A stretch of 64,000 bases of DNA from Metaphire vulgaris (Eukaryota > Annelida > Clitellata > Crassiclitellata > Megascolecidae), in NCBI GenBank assembly GCA_018105865.1, contig CM030856.1, positions 4,279,220 to 4,343,219 on the forward strand, read 5' to 3'. Of this stretch, positions 54,131-64,000 are shown piece after piece. The position numbers and the translations under genes were made by a program. Each line of letters opens with the position of its first letter. Position 1 is the stretch's first letter. Below the pieces are notes generated by a model. It was not told where the DNA came from, did not search any database, and was given only the letters and a program-made list of their open reading frames with translations.

Positions 54131-54399
54131 GACGCTGTTGAATCCATTTTCAATGAAAATCTTATAATCAACGGTAAATTGATCTTTCTTTGAATCGGAA
54201 ATATTGTATAATATCACTTACGGGAATAATCGAAAATTAATCGCGATTTCGATTATTTTTTCGACGATTATCGATTATTTCGATTTATTTAATAATCGTG
54301 TCGATTACGATTACGATTTTTTCAAAAATCGCGATTTCGATTTCGATTTCGATTAATCGACCCACCCCTAGTTTATATTGCCCATAGATTTACCTAGTT

Positions 54400-54640
54400 A
54401 ATGGTACTGGGCCACGGGCGTTCGTACGCAGCCGTCAATGAAGCGGACAAAGCGCCATTCAGCGGCCGCCTGGCTGATAATGGGGCTGGGCCACAGGCGT
54501 TCGTTGACTTGCGGAACGGGGCCGTCAACGACCCGGGCAAAGCGCCATTCAGCGGCCGCCTGGCTGATAAGCCGGTTTCTAATGGAGTGCTGGGCCACGG
54601 GCTATACAACGCGCCGCGGTCGACTGTGCGGGGGTTGTAA
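54400..54640. repeat. GC-rich tandem duplication
   Basis: Two units of about 105 bp share CTGGGCCAC..GGCGTTCGT and AAAGCGCCATTCAGCGGCCG plus CCTGGCTGATAA; a third partial CTGGGCCACGGGC follows at 54590. The frames through it are repeat by-products. Confidence 0.75.
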
Positions 54641-54789
54641 ACGGCTTTGGACGGCTCATACTGTTTGCAGCTAAACGTCGGCTTTCACTTGACCTACTTT
54701 CAAATGTCCGGCCAATCAGGTGCGAGTCCAACGACTATAGCGCCAAAATAACGACAAACAGTGATTTGACAGAAAAGATGTCTCAATTG

Positions 54790-55040
54790 TCTAAAAGTGA
54801 TACGATCTGACTATTTTGAGCGAGGTGGCCCAACGTCCTATCCTATGGGATAGCCGTTTGGATGAATACAAGGAAAGTGATAAGAAGCCGCATTTTGGTG
54901 TCTTCTTTTGCGATGTCATTTTCAATTCGCGATAACAAATCTTCGAATGCAGCAAAATCCATTCGCACGAAATTATGAAACGACTGTTGGTCAACGTTCC
55001 CTCTAAGCTGCGCGCGCGCGCGCAGCTGCTTTGGCACCTT
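54790..55040 (-). pseudogene. PIF/Harbinger transposase N-terminal fragment
   Basis: On the minus strand HNFVRMDFAAFEDLLSRI and IAKEDTKMR match the conserved helix region before the DDE domain of HARBI1-like nucleases (FLRM...F..LL..I...I...DT.MR). A shift follows and the catalytic part is absent. Confidence 0.65.
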
Positions 55041-55620
55041 TGCGCAGCTACTTTGTTCTTTGCGCAGCAGAATCTCAGCAGATAAAGAATAACTAGTAAT
55101 TAATCAGCTTAACAGAACCGAGTCTGACACTCTGAGGCAGAATTCGTGAAAATTCGAACTTCTTTGATCAATATGTTTGAATTGTGATCTTCGAGCTGAT
55201 CAAACGGCATGCGAATGATGCGATAAGACGACCCCGAATGGAGCTGAAATAGAGGATGTTTAATTGCATTCATCGCTTCTTGACCAAAGGTCGAGGAAGC
55301 GAGAATGGTCGAGAGAGGTTAAAATCAAAGGGTAGAATCGGGCTTGAATGAGATTATCAGAGATGTGTGCTTTACCATTTACGGTACCATATGTAAATTG
55401 TCCCAACAGCAGGCAGTCTGATTTTATCCACTCCCAGCGGTACTTCTCTTTGAATCCAATAAGGCTTTGATGAGTGAACTAGATTTCCTACCCCAGACCT
55501 CAGGCTCAGGGCTCATGGACCAAAGGCTCCTCGTTTCTTTCTGATGCTCATTTTCTATTGAAAACTCAGTTACGAGCGTTCATTGTATATTAATAATAAT
55601 TTGGATAACATCGTATTCTA
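55041..55620. other. Spacer upstream of the hAT gene
   Basis: A (GC)n hairpin-prone tract GCGCGCGCGCGCAGC at about 55011-55025 borders it; TTGCGCAGC is repeated three times to 55070. No coding feature is recognised. Confidence 0.4.
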
Positions 55621-57462
55621 ATGGAAAAACGAAAGCACGAAGACGAGCTCTATCAAACAAAGCGTATAAGAGCTGTCAATACTTTTAAATCCGCGTGGTT
55701 GAAGCAACTAGTTGAAACCGAAACCGTGGAATCAAAAGTCGTACAGCGTGTAGAATTGTCACAAATTTTCAGCTTTTCTGAGGATGAAGGCGGTGTTGTT
55801 ATATGTAAATTTTGTGCCGAGGCTAAAGCAAGTGGAGATTTCGCTACTGGAAAAACCTGGGATGTGTGGAAATTGGATTATCTGAAGAGACATATTACTC
55901 AGAAAATTCATTTGGACTCGTTAGCGAAATTAAGAAGAACTAAAGCTGGAACTGGAATCAACTTCCTGCTCACGGAGTCAGACGATGTGCGACAAAAAAG
56001 GATCGAAGTCAATGATCGCCAACGAAGTAAAGGTGAGCAAGTTAAAATTCTTATAGACAATGTTTTGTTGGCCACCTCAATGAATGCTTCGATGCTGTCA
56101 GTTGTGGATATTCATAATCACATGGCGAAATATTTGGCACTGCCCGAGGGTTGGCGAAGTAAAAATTATGCCTTCAAATTTGTCGAAAGCATTGACTCTG
56201 TCGTCAAAGACATATGTATGGAAGAAATCCGGGAGTCTGCATTCCACACACTTATTGTAGACGAAAGCACAGATATATCTGTAACAAAGATGCTGATTAT
56301 CTATATTAAATATCGGCCTGTCGGAACGAAGTGTCACCAAACAGTTTTTGCTGGCATGGTAAAACTGACAGCATGTGATAGTCGGTCATTTTTTTCTGCA
56401 ATCAAGGGCTTTTATATGCAAAACAGTTTGGATTTTCAAAAGATGGTCATGTTCACGTCAGATGGGGCATCAGTTATGTTAAGGAAAAGAAATGGCGTGG
56501 CTGCGCTAATCCGTTCTGAGGTTCCTCATCTGACTGAGCAGCATTGCGTTTCACACAGAGAGGATCTTGGAATCGATGATGCTTGGGGAAAAGTTTCTCT
56601 TATGAAACAAATTGAAACTTTAATCCGAACTGTATACACTGTATTCAGCAGATCGAGTGTAAAAAAATCAGCATTTGAAGAGCTTGCCAATGTCGCCGAT
56701 GAAGGTGTGGTCTCTTTTAGACCACTGAATGAAGTGAGATGGATGTCGTGACATTTTGCTGTTAAAGCTTTGATGAAAAATGACCCAATTCTAATTGAAT
56801 ATTTTAAGCAGCAGGTCCAGGGCGATAATGATCCTATTGCGAAATTTTGTTTAACAGAACTGCAGAACCCTCAAGTTGACGTCGCTTTAACTGTCTTGAA
56901 TGAAATTTTAGCAGATTTATGCACTGTTTTCCAGCGAAGTGGTATATCAACCATAGAGGCTGTACAGTTTGCCAAGGCTAAAATTTGTAAACTGAAATCA
57001 CAATATTTGGAAGGAAATGAAGTTTATTGGAGCGACGATGTGAAGAAGTTGTTGTCAACAGCGGGTTATGAAGGCACAAATACAGCTGTGATTCTAAGAT
57101 TTATCGAGCATGTCTGCCTGCATATGCAGGAAAGATTTCTGCACGATGAATTTTGAGAATGGGTAGCTTTTGACACTACGGCGATTCGAAATCAAACAAA
57201 CTTTGACTATGGAAAAATGGAACTAACCAAATTAGCGAAAAAGTATCAACATTTGCTGCCTCCAGAAGCGTCCGATGCTAAACTGCAAGCGCAATATAGT
57301 GAACTTAAATTTCTTTTGAAAGAAAAACTTTCATCTGGAACTGTAAATACTTTTGCCGATTTCGTTAGCTTTGTGCTGACAGATGTTAAGTTCAAGACGA
57401 GCATGAAAGGCAAGCACAGACGTGACATAACTATGGATCCGGTGAGTTCGTCTTTAGACTGA
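55621..57462 (+). pseudogene. ZNF862-like hAT transposase with two in-frame TGA stops
   Basis: ATG 55621 opens a basic N-terminus. A TTF-type finger region follows at about residues 60-105 (CKFCAEAKAS...YLKRHITQKIH), then a DUF4371-type core with LIVDESTDIS and MFTSDGASVM and HCVSHREDL. The frame is uninterrupted apart from TGA at 56749-56751 and TGA at 57154-57156; both lie in otherwise conserved context, the first in TCGTGA where CGA is expected. It ends before the hAT dimerisation motif, where P-element-like sequence takes over. It would be a nuclear DNA transposase or a domesticated derivative. Confidence 0.8.
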
Positions 57463-58479
57463 AAACTTCCTAAGAGAGTTTGCAGATTTCTTGCAGCGAT
57501 GGTAAGCTTCTAAATACCGGGTGTCGCTTGAAACATTTCTGGCACTGCGACATACCTGCCCTGCTCTAGCCGACTGTGTCCTTTTTCGTCTTGATCGACT
57601 CAATTTTAGATATGTTGTTCTCGGCAACTTTCAATCAGACGCTTTTGAATCCCGGTTCGGTTGGTTTAGGCAGCTATTTCATTGCAATGCGCCAGGTTCT
57701 GGATAGTGACAAAGATTAGTGCTTTGTCTCTAGTGAAGTATTCTGGTCTGTCTTTTGCTGAAATCGATTTGGCTGTACCTGCTAACAGTGGACATTCATC
57801 ACAGATTAACCACATTGCAGATTCTATAGCGGCGGGATTACCTGGCAAACATTTCCCGACACCAGGTGATGTCAGCATTATTTATTACATAAGTGGAGCG
57901 ATTGCACGGTCTATTCTGCCAGTTACAAAGTGCAATGATTGCAAGGAGGCATTACTAGATGCTGGTGGCGAATTGAAACGTCTTCAATATGAGTCAGTTC
58001 ATGTAAGAAATGCCGACACCTTCCCCAAAGACATCGATCGAGGAGGTCTTTTGAAGCCATGTGAATATATTTTCACTTTAATGATGCAATGTTGGAGTGT
58101 TTGTGAGGATGTTAAGGCTTCTCCTGAACTTAAAAAACAACTTATTTGTGCGGACAACAAGCGCACCCTATTTGTTCAGATAATGGATCGAGTCCAGGAC
58201 AGCAACTGTCAAATAAAACTGATTGACAATCAGTATTTCTGTTCTGCTGGACATGATCTTAAGGACTTAACTGTCAAACGGTTTTTCAACTGTGTCGCCA
58301 AAAACTTAGTGAAAGACATGACCAGTGAGGCAGCCACGGACTCTAAACCCTGCAGTAAAAAACGGAAAGTCGCTAAACTGACAAATCAACCTCATAATTC
58401 TTTTGCCAAAACTTCCTTGTACAATGTACATAGACAAGTGTTTTATATAACTGAGAAAAACTGTTTCATAACGGATTAA
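57463..58479 (+). pseudogene. P-element-like transposase C-terminus joined to the hAT gene
   Basis: After the hAT frame ends, coding traces show EFADFLQRW and the open frame 57521-57706 with LETFLALRHTCPALADC and LGNFQSDAFESRFGWFRQL, the C-terminal signature of P-element/THAP9-like transposases. A shift at about 57700 leads to 57682-58479 with IYYISGAIARSILPVTKCNDC, DIDRGGLLKPCEYIFTLM and a Cys/His-containing end. This part encodes the helical C-terminal domain, not the catalytic core. The junction makes a composite locus of two transposon superfamilies. Confidence 0.7.
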
Positions 58480-59344
58480 TTGCATCTTCTAAATGTTCAC
58501 ATTCGATCAATTCTTTATTGGTGAGTTATAAAAGTAATATATTTACTATCTGATACATTTTCACAATTGAATTAAACTTACTTAGTACTGACTTATTTAT
58601 TCTGTATTACGTCTATACTAATTTCAAAGTTCTTGACTAATTTGACTCCACTTTTCAGTTGTGGTTTACTCATAACCCAACTGCAGGCAACCACCATAAC
58701 TGGCCTAAGTTGGTCAACGCTCGAAACAGGTTCAACTAATCACCTTCCAGATGCATTACCTAGGTTTCCATGCTCCAGGCTATTGGCAATTAAGCTCCCT
58801 CCCCCTGTGGTTGGATGCCTTTTGAGAGAGCCATGCTAAACCTGTAGACTTCAATGCCCACCCCACTGACGGTTTTTCAATCGAATCTACACACTGCGGA
58901 AAAGTGAACGCATGGGGAGTATTTTATTTAGTATAGGCGTTTTATAAATGTTGCTTTAACATATCTTTGGGCGAATCGAGCATATGGCAATGCGCAAGTT
59001 TAATAGCGATAAAGTCACATGGAAATAGAAACCAGAATGGAAAACAGAAAGCTGTTGTTTCAGCATTGGGTCAAATATATAATTAAGTCCGGAAAACATC
59101 CCTTCTCGGTCGCGCTGTACCACGCGGCAGCCATTAGCGGCTGACCTTGGCGAGCTTTATACGAACGATGACCGATTCGAAACGTTCAGAACAACGTTAA
59201 AAAGCGAAGAACTGCAGAAGACCATCGTAAAACCAACGAGTCGATGCAAAAGTCCGCTCGTAGAACATCGGATAAAACCAAAACGGCGACGAAATCCGAA
59301 GCGCACACAAACGTGCGCGGGCGCCAAGACGGTGCCCACTTCCG
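58480..59344. other. Spacer without recognised genes
   Basis: AT-rich to 59000, then GC-richer with arginine/lysine-rich frames on both strands (59157-59344); nothing identifiable. Confidence 0.35.
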
Positions 59345-60115
59345 GTGGGCGCCGTCATGGCCGCCCGAAATACCATAGCGATACTTAAGGTGCTGCAAGA
59401 GAAAGGACTTTTAGTAAATGGACGACGTGTATTTTGCATACCAAAGCTCTGTGAGTGTGATGCACCTTCTCGGGCTATGGTTAAGGCAATAAAGCAATAC
59501 TCAGGTTATTATGGTTGTGATAAATGTGAACAAAATGGGAATTATTTTGGAAGAATGACGTATCCCAAGTGTGATAGCCCTCTAAGAACCGATTCCTCGT
59601 TTAGAAATGTTTCCAATGCTGAGCATCATCAAAGCCCGGCTTTTCCATTTTTGGACATGCAGGTTGACATGGTCAAAATTTTTTTCCATTGATTACACGC
59701 ACCAGGCATGTCTTGGAGTTATGAAGAGGATTTTGATGTGCTTGATACATGGCTGAAAGAAAGTTCACTTGTCGTGTTCCCAGCAGTGTCAAATCAGTGC
59801 ACGATTACAAGTCTTCCGACAGTGTATAACTAAGGATTTTAATCGCAAACCATGTCCACTCTCGGACCTTGCACATTGGAATGCCACTGAATAGCCGTAT
59901 GCAGGCAGTTATGCTCTGCGAGGCATAGTTGATGACAATATTATGCATAATTTTAGATGCTTCTGTGTTGCGATCTCAATTCTTGTTAGTCGAACATTAT
60001 CAGCAGACCAGTCATACAGACATTTTTCAAACGAGCTACTGATTTATTTTGTTAATAGAGCAGTGGAATTGTACGGCCCGAATTCAAAATGTATAATGAT
60101 ATTATTAAGGTACAT
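59345..60115 (+). pseudogene. EnSpm/CACTA-like transposase fragment
   Basis: The frame 59345-59692 contains CECDAPSRAMVKAIKQYSGY, CDKCEQNGNYFGRMTYP and LRTDSSFRN, and ends in VDMVKIFFH. Downstream, in shifted frames, are ACLGVM-like, PLSDLAHW-like and RTLSADQSYRHFSNELL with FVNRAVELYGP. This set is familiar from animal EnSpm-type transposases. Several frameshifts and no termini found. Confidence 0.6.
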
Positions 60116-60488
60116 TCTTTGGTAATCTGTCAATGCAGGTTGAGCAATTTGGTCCTTTGGACAATTCATGCATTTATTTTTGAATATTTCTTGCAAACCC
60201 TCAAATGTCTGGTGAGATCTACCAGAAATCCAGTGTTGCAGGTTGCTAGCTGACTGAAAGAAAAGAATCAATTTAGCAGTAGTAATTGCTATGAAAGTAT
60301 TCTTTGGTACATCTGTCAATGCAGGTTGAGAAATTTGGTCCTTTGGACAATTCCAGTGCATTTATTTTCGGAAATTTCTTGCAAACCTTCAAACGCCTGG
60401 TGAGATCTACCAGAAATCCAGTGTTGCAGGTTGCTAGCCGACTGAAATAAAAGAATCAGTTTAGCAGCAGTAATTGCTATGAAAGTAT
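60114..60488. repeat. Two tandem copies of a 185-190 bp unit
   Basis: TCTGTCAATGCAGGTTGAG at 60128 and 60309, and GGTGAGATCTACCAGAAATC plus CAGTGTTGCAGGTTGCTAGC further on, are repeated head to tail. An open frame runs through on the minus strand, but no domain is recognised. Confidence 0.85.
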
Positions 60489-60504
60489 TGCTCTGACAAA
60501 TTCT

Positions 60505-60795
60505 TTGGGCAGTTTTTCAACGAATCAGCTGGACAATCCATGCATTTTAGAGGATGGCAGGTGTTGTCGGGTTGTGAGCGTGGCTAATGATGCTGTGACA
60601 TGCATGGTCTTTAAACACACAGAGGCATTATATACCAGTCCATGTGACTCAAGAGTTATTGGTGTTTACCTTACACGTTTGTCACAAGGAATACTCACTC
60701 GGTTACAGCGTAACCTGATAGCCAATAAAGCTATGTGCCTCACTGAATTTTCACAATCACAAAGGTTGTTCATTCGCCTACTGCAGACAATGTGA
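60505..60795 (+). pseudogene. Possible C-terminus of the EnSpm-like transposon protein
   Basis: A 96-codon frame (MGSFSTNQLDNPCILEDGRC) ends in SQRLFIRLLQTM. Animal EnSpm-type proteins end with a similar DN-C-L..G block and a V-PLLH-like end, and the position downstream of the transposase fits. The match is weak. Confidence 0.4.
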
Positions 60796-60939
60796 CTGTT
60801 ATAACAGCATAATGACAATTAATGACACTGCTAATATTTTCAGCATGATGGAAGCTGGTTACCCAGTTGCGCAGTTTATGGAGTGGCGTAATGGCGATAC
60901 GTGTGATGCAGTAGCGGTTGCATGGCTTCAAACTAGATA

Positions 60940-63665
60940 GTGACACGTTAACCGTGACCACGGTATTACCACGGTAATACCGCGGTAATAAGGACAAAAA
61001 TTTAAATATTGACCGTTTTAGTTCGGCAACGGTTCCCAAAGTCACGGTATTACCGCGGTAATGGTACAAAATTCCGTGGTGTTACTGTGGTAATGGTGTT
61101 ATACTATTAAAAAGAATTTGCTTTAAATACATCTAGGGTATTCTCAGGATTATCATTGCCCAAGCTTCTGTTTTTTTATTTTGCGAGAGTGGTAACACGC
61201 CTTCGATTGCAATCTATGGCGCCATAGGCTACTATGGGGTTTCCCCAGTGTCAAAATAAAAATAGCCTGTTGCTTGACATGATTGGCTGGAGCCAGTAGT
61301 GACCGTTCTGTACTGAACTGCTTGTGTTAACACTGTTTGTTGGAGCTTGGTAGCCGTTAATTATAATATTAAAATTAAGCAGAAGTATTTTGTCTCACGT
61401 GGCATGTGCGTTCAAAGTAAAACTACTCGAGTCGTTAGTACAAAACAAATAATATGGAGCGCTGCGATATCGAAAAACGTATATAGGTGAAAAGCGAACG
61501 CGTGAAAATGGAAGTGTTTGGGATGAAGTGACGTTTGGCCGAACTTCGTCAAAGTCTTAATTGATGGCGAGTATTGTATGTTAAAAGCGTGTGAGTCCCT
61601 TCTGCGATGGGAATTTCGCCACGGAACCAGCGGTCTAGCAGCTCATACGAAGTCTTGCCCGGTGCTGAAGCGAAATACTTCAGGAAATTATACAATTACT
61701 TCAATATCTGGATTTACAGCGGTTAGCGATCGTCGCGCAATCTCAAAAACTGATAAACATGATCTAGCCGACGTCATCATGGAAATGTGCGCCAGAGATA
61801 TTCGCCAATTTAGCATACTAGAAGGAGCTGGATTCAAATTATTGGCAGAAAAACTCATTTCGTTGGGTGCGAAGTATGGCAACGTGGATATACAAGATTC
61901 TTTGCCATGTGCTAGGACAATTTCTCGTCACGTGGAAACCGTTGTGGACAAAGAAAAGCAACAATTGAAAGCAGATCTAAAAAACATTTGGAGGTTTGCT
62001 ATTACCCGGTACATCTGATCTATGGACACACGATTCTACCAACGCATCTTACATCATTGTGACCGTTCACTACATAACTAGAAATTTGATACTAAATGCC
62101 AACGTTTTGGCTACTAGAGTTATGCATGAACTGTAAGAAAATGGCAGAAAACATAAAGCAAACGGTCTATTCTTGAAGAATTTGACGCTGTCCGACCTAA
62201 CAACTTTTTTGTAACCGACAATGGTGCGAATATAAAAGCAGCTTTTCAGGATCATATATGGCTAAAGTGTAGCGGGCACAACATCAACTTGGCCATATCA
62301 AACATGCTAGATAAAAGGAAGAAAGAGCAGCAGATAGACAATGAGGATGAGGAATTCGAGTTTCATCCACTGTCGCCAATACTAGGTCTTGTATCAACAA
62401 GCAAAGAGATTGTAACAAGGGGGAAGCGATCTCGAATACAGGGCCAGCTATCAACAGCACTTAAACAGGCTGTTTCAACACGATGGAACAGCATATTTGT
62501 CATGATTAAGTCGATTTCAAAGAATCTGCCAGATTTGAAAAATGTTGATGATCGACAATTGCAGAAAAGTTTAATGGACATTAATGACAGTTTGCTTATA
62601 AACATTATAAAAGTTCTTGAGCATCTTGACACGGCTACGAGGCTTCTGTCAACAGACAAGACGCCAACCCTTCATATGGTTCTTCTTGTTCGGGTCCGAC
62701 TCCTTAATAATCTTTCCGTAATGGCCGATGACACCGAATCAACAAAGGCACTGAAAATCGAGCTAAGCAAACAGAAAAATATTATCAGAGTACCGACCTT
62801 CATATCACTGCCGAACTTATGGATCTTCGCCTGAAAAATAGCGTTGGTATTATGCCTCCAGAAGTTCAAGAAAGAGCACTAAAGAACATTCGTCATATGA
62901 TAACCGAGCTCTCACCAAACTATGTCAGCACAACCAATAACGACTCAGATTTTGAAGGCCCTTCGCCAGAGGCCCCCGAGCCAGGTGCAAAAAGATTAAG
63001 GTTGGCATTGACATTTCAGTAGAATCTGCTCCTTCTGCCGCTCAAGACAACAAGACGTTTTTCCATGATTTTTACAAGAACACTTCCGTATCAGCGGAAG
63101 ATGATGAAGTGCATGCATATCTGGCAAGCTGTGACCCTCCAGACGACATTCTGTGTTATTGGCGTAACAAAAGTGCTGCATGGCCATTTCTTGCCTCTCT
63201 TGCTCGCACAGTATTGGCTATTCCGGCGGCTAAGACTTCATCCGAGCGCGTCTTCTCTGTAGCAGGGAAACAGATCGAAGAGCGTCGTACGCAGCTAAGC
63301 GCTGATTCAGTCGAAAATCTTTTGTTTATTCATGGACTTAAAACACAGCATTGAACATATATCAGTTGTACATTTACTGCCATTTAACTTTATCCATTAT
63401 TTACTGCGGTAACAATTACAGTATCACTCTATATTTCATAATGATTTTACCTATTTGTGTTATTCATAATTACTTTTGTGTCTGCAAGTTGTGTTAGATA
63501 TGTTATCTTGTCGAGCACTGACACATAGAGTCATAGACTTTAGGCCGCACAAGTGAACAAAGGGCAAAAGTTCGGTGACCATTTCTGAAACAAACGGCAA
63601 CAGCGCGGTAATGGGTACAAAGTTGGCCAGTGGCCGCGGTAACGGAGTTGGGACGGTGACAGACA
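60940..63665 (+). mobile_element. BED-hAT element with TTACCGCGGTAA palindromes at its ends
   Basis: Repeated TACCACGGTAATACCGCGGT-type motifs at 60955-61095, and GCGCGGTAATGGGTACAAAG with CCGCGGTAACGG at 63603-63650, bracket a hAT transposase relic. Exact termini and target duplication could not be fixed. Confidence 0.55.
61500..63354 (+). pseudogene. BED-finger hAT transposase, several frameshifts
   Basis: A BED finger (SVWDEVTFG, C..C, HGTSGLAAHTKSC) spans about 61519-61650. A Hermes-type DNA-binding block follows (DIRQFSILEGAGF, LGAKYGNVD) to 62018. The core is at 62190-62834 in other frames (TRWNSIFVMIKS). The dimerisation motif AAKTSSERVFSVAGKQIEER is at 63229-63290 (frame 63109-63354). 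At least four shifts separate these parts. Confidence 0.75.
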
Positions 63666-64000
63666 ATGCGGGGACGGGGTGGGGAAATCAATATGATTTC
63701 AGAGCGGTTATGGAGATAGATTTCTGTCCCCGTGTCACTCTCTACTTCAAACCATTGGCTCGTGCCTGATGTGCTACTATCCAAAAGACTGGCATTAAGA
63801 CAGCCATTAAAAATTGTGCATTGCCACATGGTGATTGGGACCTTCATTCGGTCAAGAGACTCTCGCATAAAGAAATCCAATCGTATGACTTGGCACTGAA
63901 GAAACGACGGCAAGCCTTCTATACTTCTGGAATTCATTCTTCTGATGCTGAACGCGATGATATTCCTCCAAGCCAATAGAAAAGATTCATACAAGCTCCA
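63355..64000 (+). other. Window end; one short coding-like frame
   Basis: The plus-strand frame about 63795-63981 (CALPHGDWDLHSVKRLSHKE and onward, stop TAG) looks coding but is short and unrecognised. A longer minus-strand frame overlaps it (63503-63994). I cannot decide between them. Confidence 0.3.

Larger units (their letters stand above)
52454..54370 (+). mobile_element. 1.9-kb hAT element with GATTACG/TTTCGAT subterminal repeats
   Basis: Termini TAGAGCTGGGTCGATTA and the reverse complement TAGGGGTGGGTCGATTAATC are inverted and flanked by an exact 8-bp duplication (GTTTATAT). Both ends hold dense GATTACGATT and GATTTCGATT arrays (52470-52580, 54225-54355). No transposase remains. The inside is filled with minus-strand LINE pieces and other DNA, so it is a non-autonomous carrier. 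Confidence 0.88.

Noticed and set aside
60114..60488. Tandem 185-bp units considered as satellite or CRISPR
   Set aside because: Only two copies, no spacers; a local duplication.

Overview
The window is animal genomic DNA made almost entirely of transposable elements. Evidence for a metazoan is spliceable exons with GT/AG introns, C2H2, BED, TTF, THAP/P-element and piggyBac protein families, animal-type Ty3/gypsy elements, LINE 3' ends and long microsatellites. There are no bacterial-style operons or ribosome binding sites. A Ty3/gypsy element with integrase upstream of reverse transcriptase (Gmr1-like) and the mix of DNA transposon superfamilies suggest an invertebrate, possibly a marine deuterostome. 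That is inference: no single-copy host gene is visible to settle it, and no rRNA or tRNA gene was recognised.

Layout. 1-2300: truncated copy A of an OTU/hAT-like DNA transposon, abutting the end of a retroelement LTR. 2301-7505: Gmr1-like gypsy element (gag-PR-IN-RT), broken and 3'-truncated. 7506-9521: end of another gypsy element with its 3' LTR start, unassigned DNA, and a ZAR1-like zinc-finger fragment. 9522-9883: N-terminus of a ZBED5-like hAT protein, cut by gypsy element 2 (404-bp LTR at 9884). 12761-16368: a 3.6-kb DNA transposon with 33-bp inverted repeats and an unusual DDE-like transposase. 16846-33670: a Mutator-like (MULE) transposon with 68-bp perfect inverted repeats and an 8-bp target duplication. 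Its spliceable gene reads cleanly through all exons and is interrupted only by a 10-kb gypsy element (17370-27379) with a 4-bp target duplication. 34510-37410: a pogo-like transposon with an uninterrupted transposase carrying a PHD finger. 37451-37854: a second 404-bp LTR of the gypsy-2 family, then a hAT 3' terminus.

38-45 kb holds LINE tails, small hAT elements, a P-element fragment and a piggyBac relic. 45.6-49.7 kb is the long copy B of the OTU/hAT-like element. Copies A and B are about 99.6% identical by eye over 2.3 kb, yet each is broken by different single-base homopolymer indels. 50.3-64 kb contains a MITE, a Merlin relic, a hAT shell carrying LINE pieces, a Harbinger fragment, a ZNF862-like hAT joined to a P-element C-terminus, an EnSpm-like relic and a BED-hAT relic.

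The genes do not form a host pathway. They are self-mobilising units (transposases, gag-pol polyproteins) and nested insertions. The best candidates for follow-up are the intact MULE gene, the pogo-PHD transposase, the OTU-protease/hAT fusion, the 12.7-16.4 kb transposon, and a C2H2-finger third ORF carried by the 17-27 kb gypsy element. Many frameshifts sit in homopolymers, so residual long-read errors may make some elements look more broken than they are.
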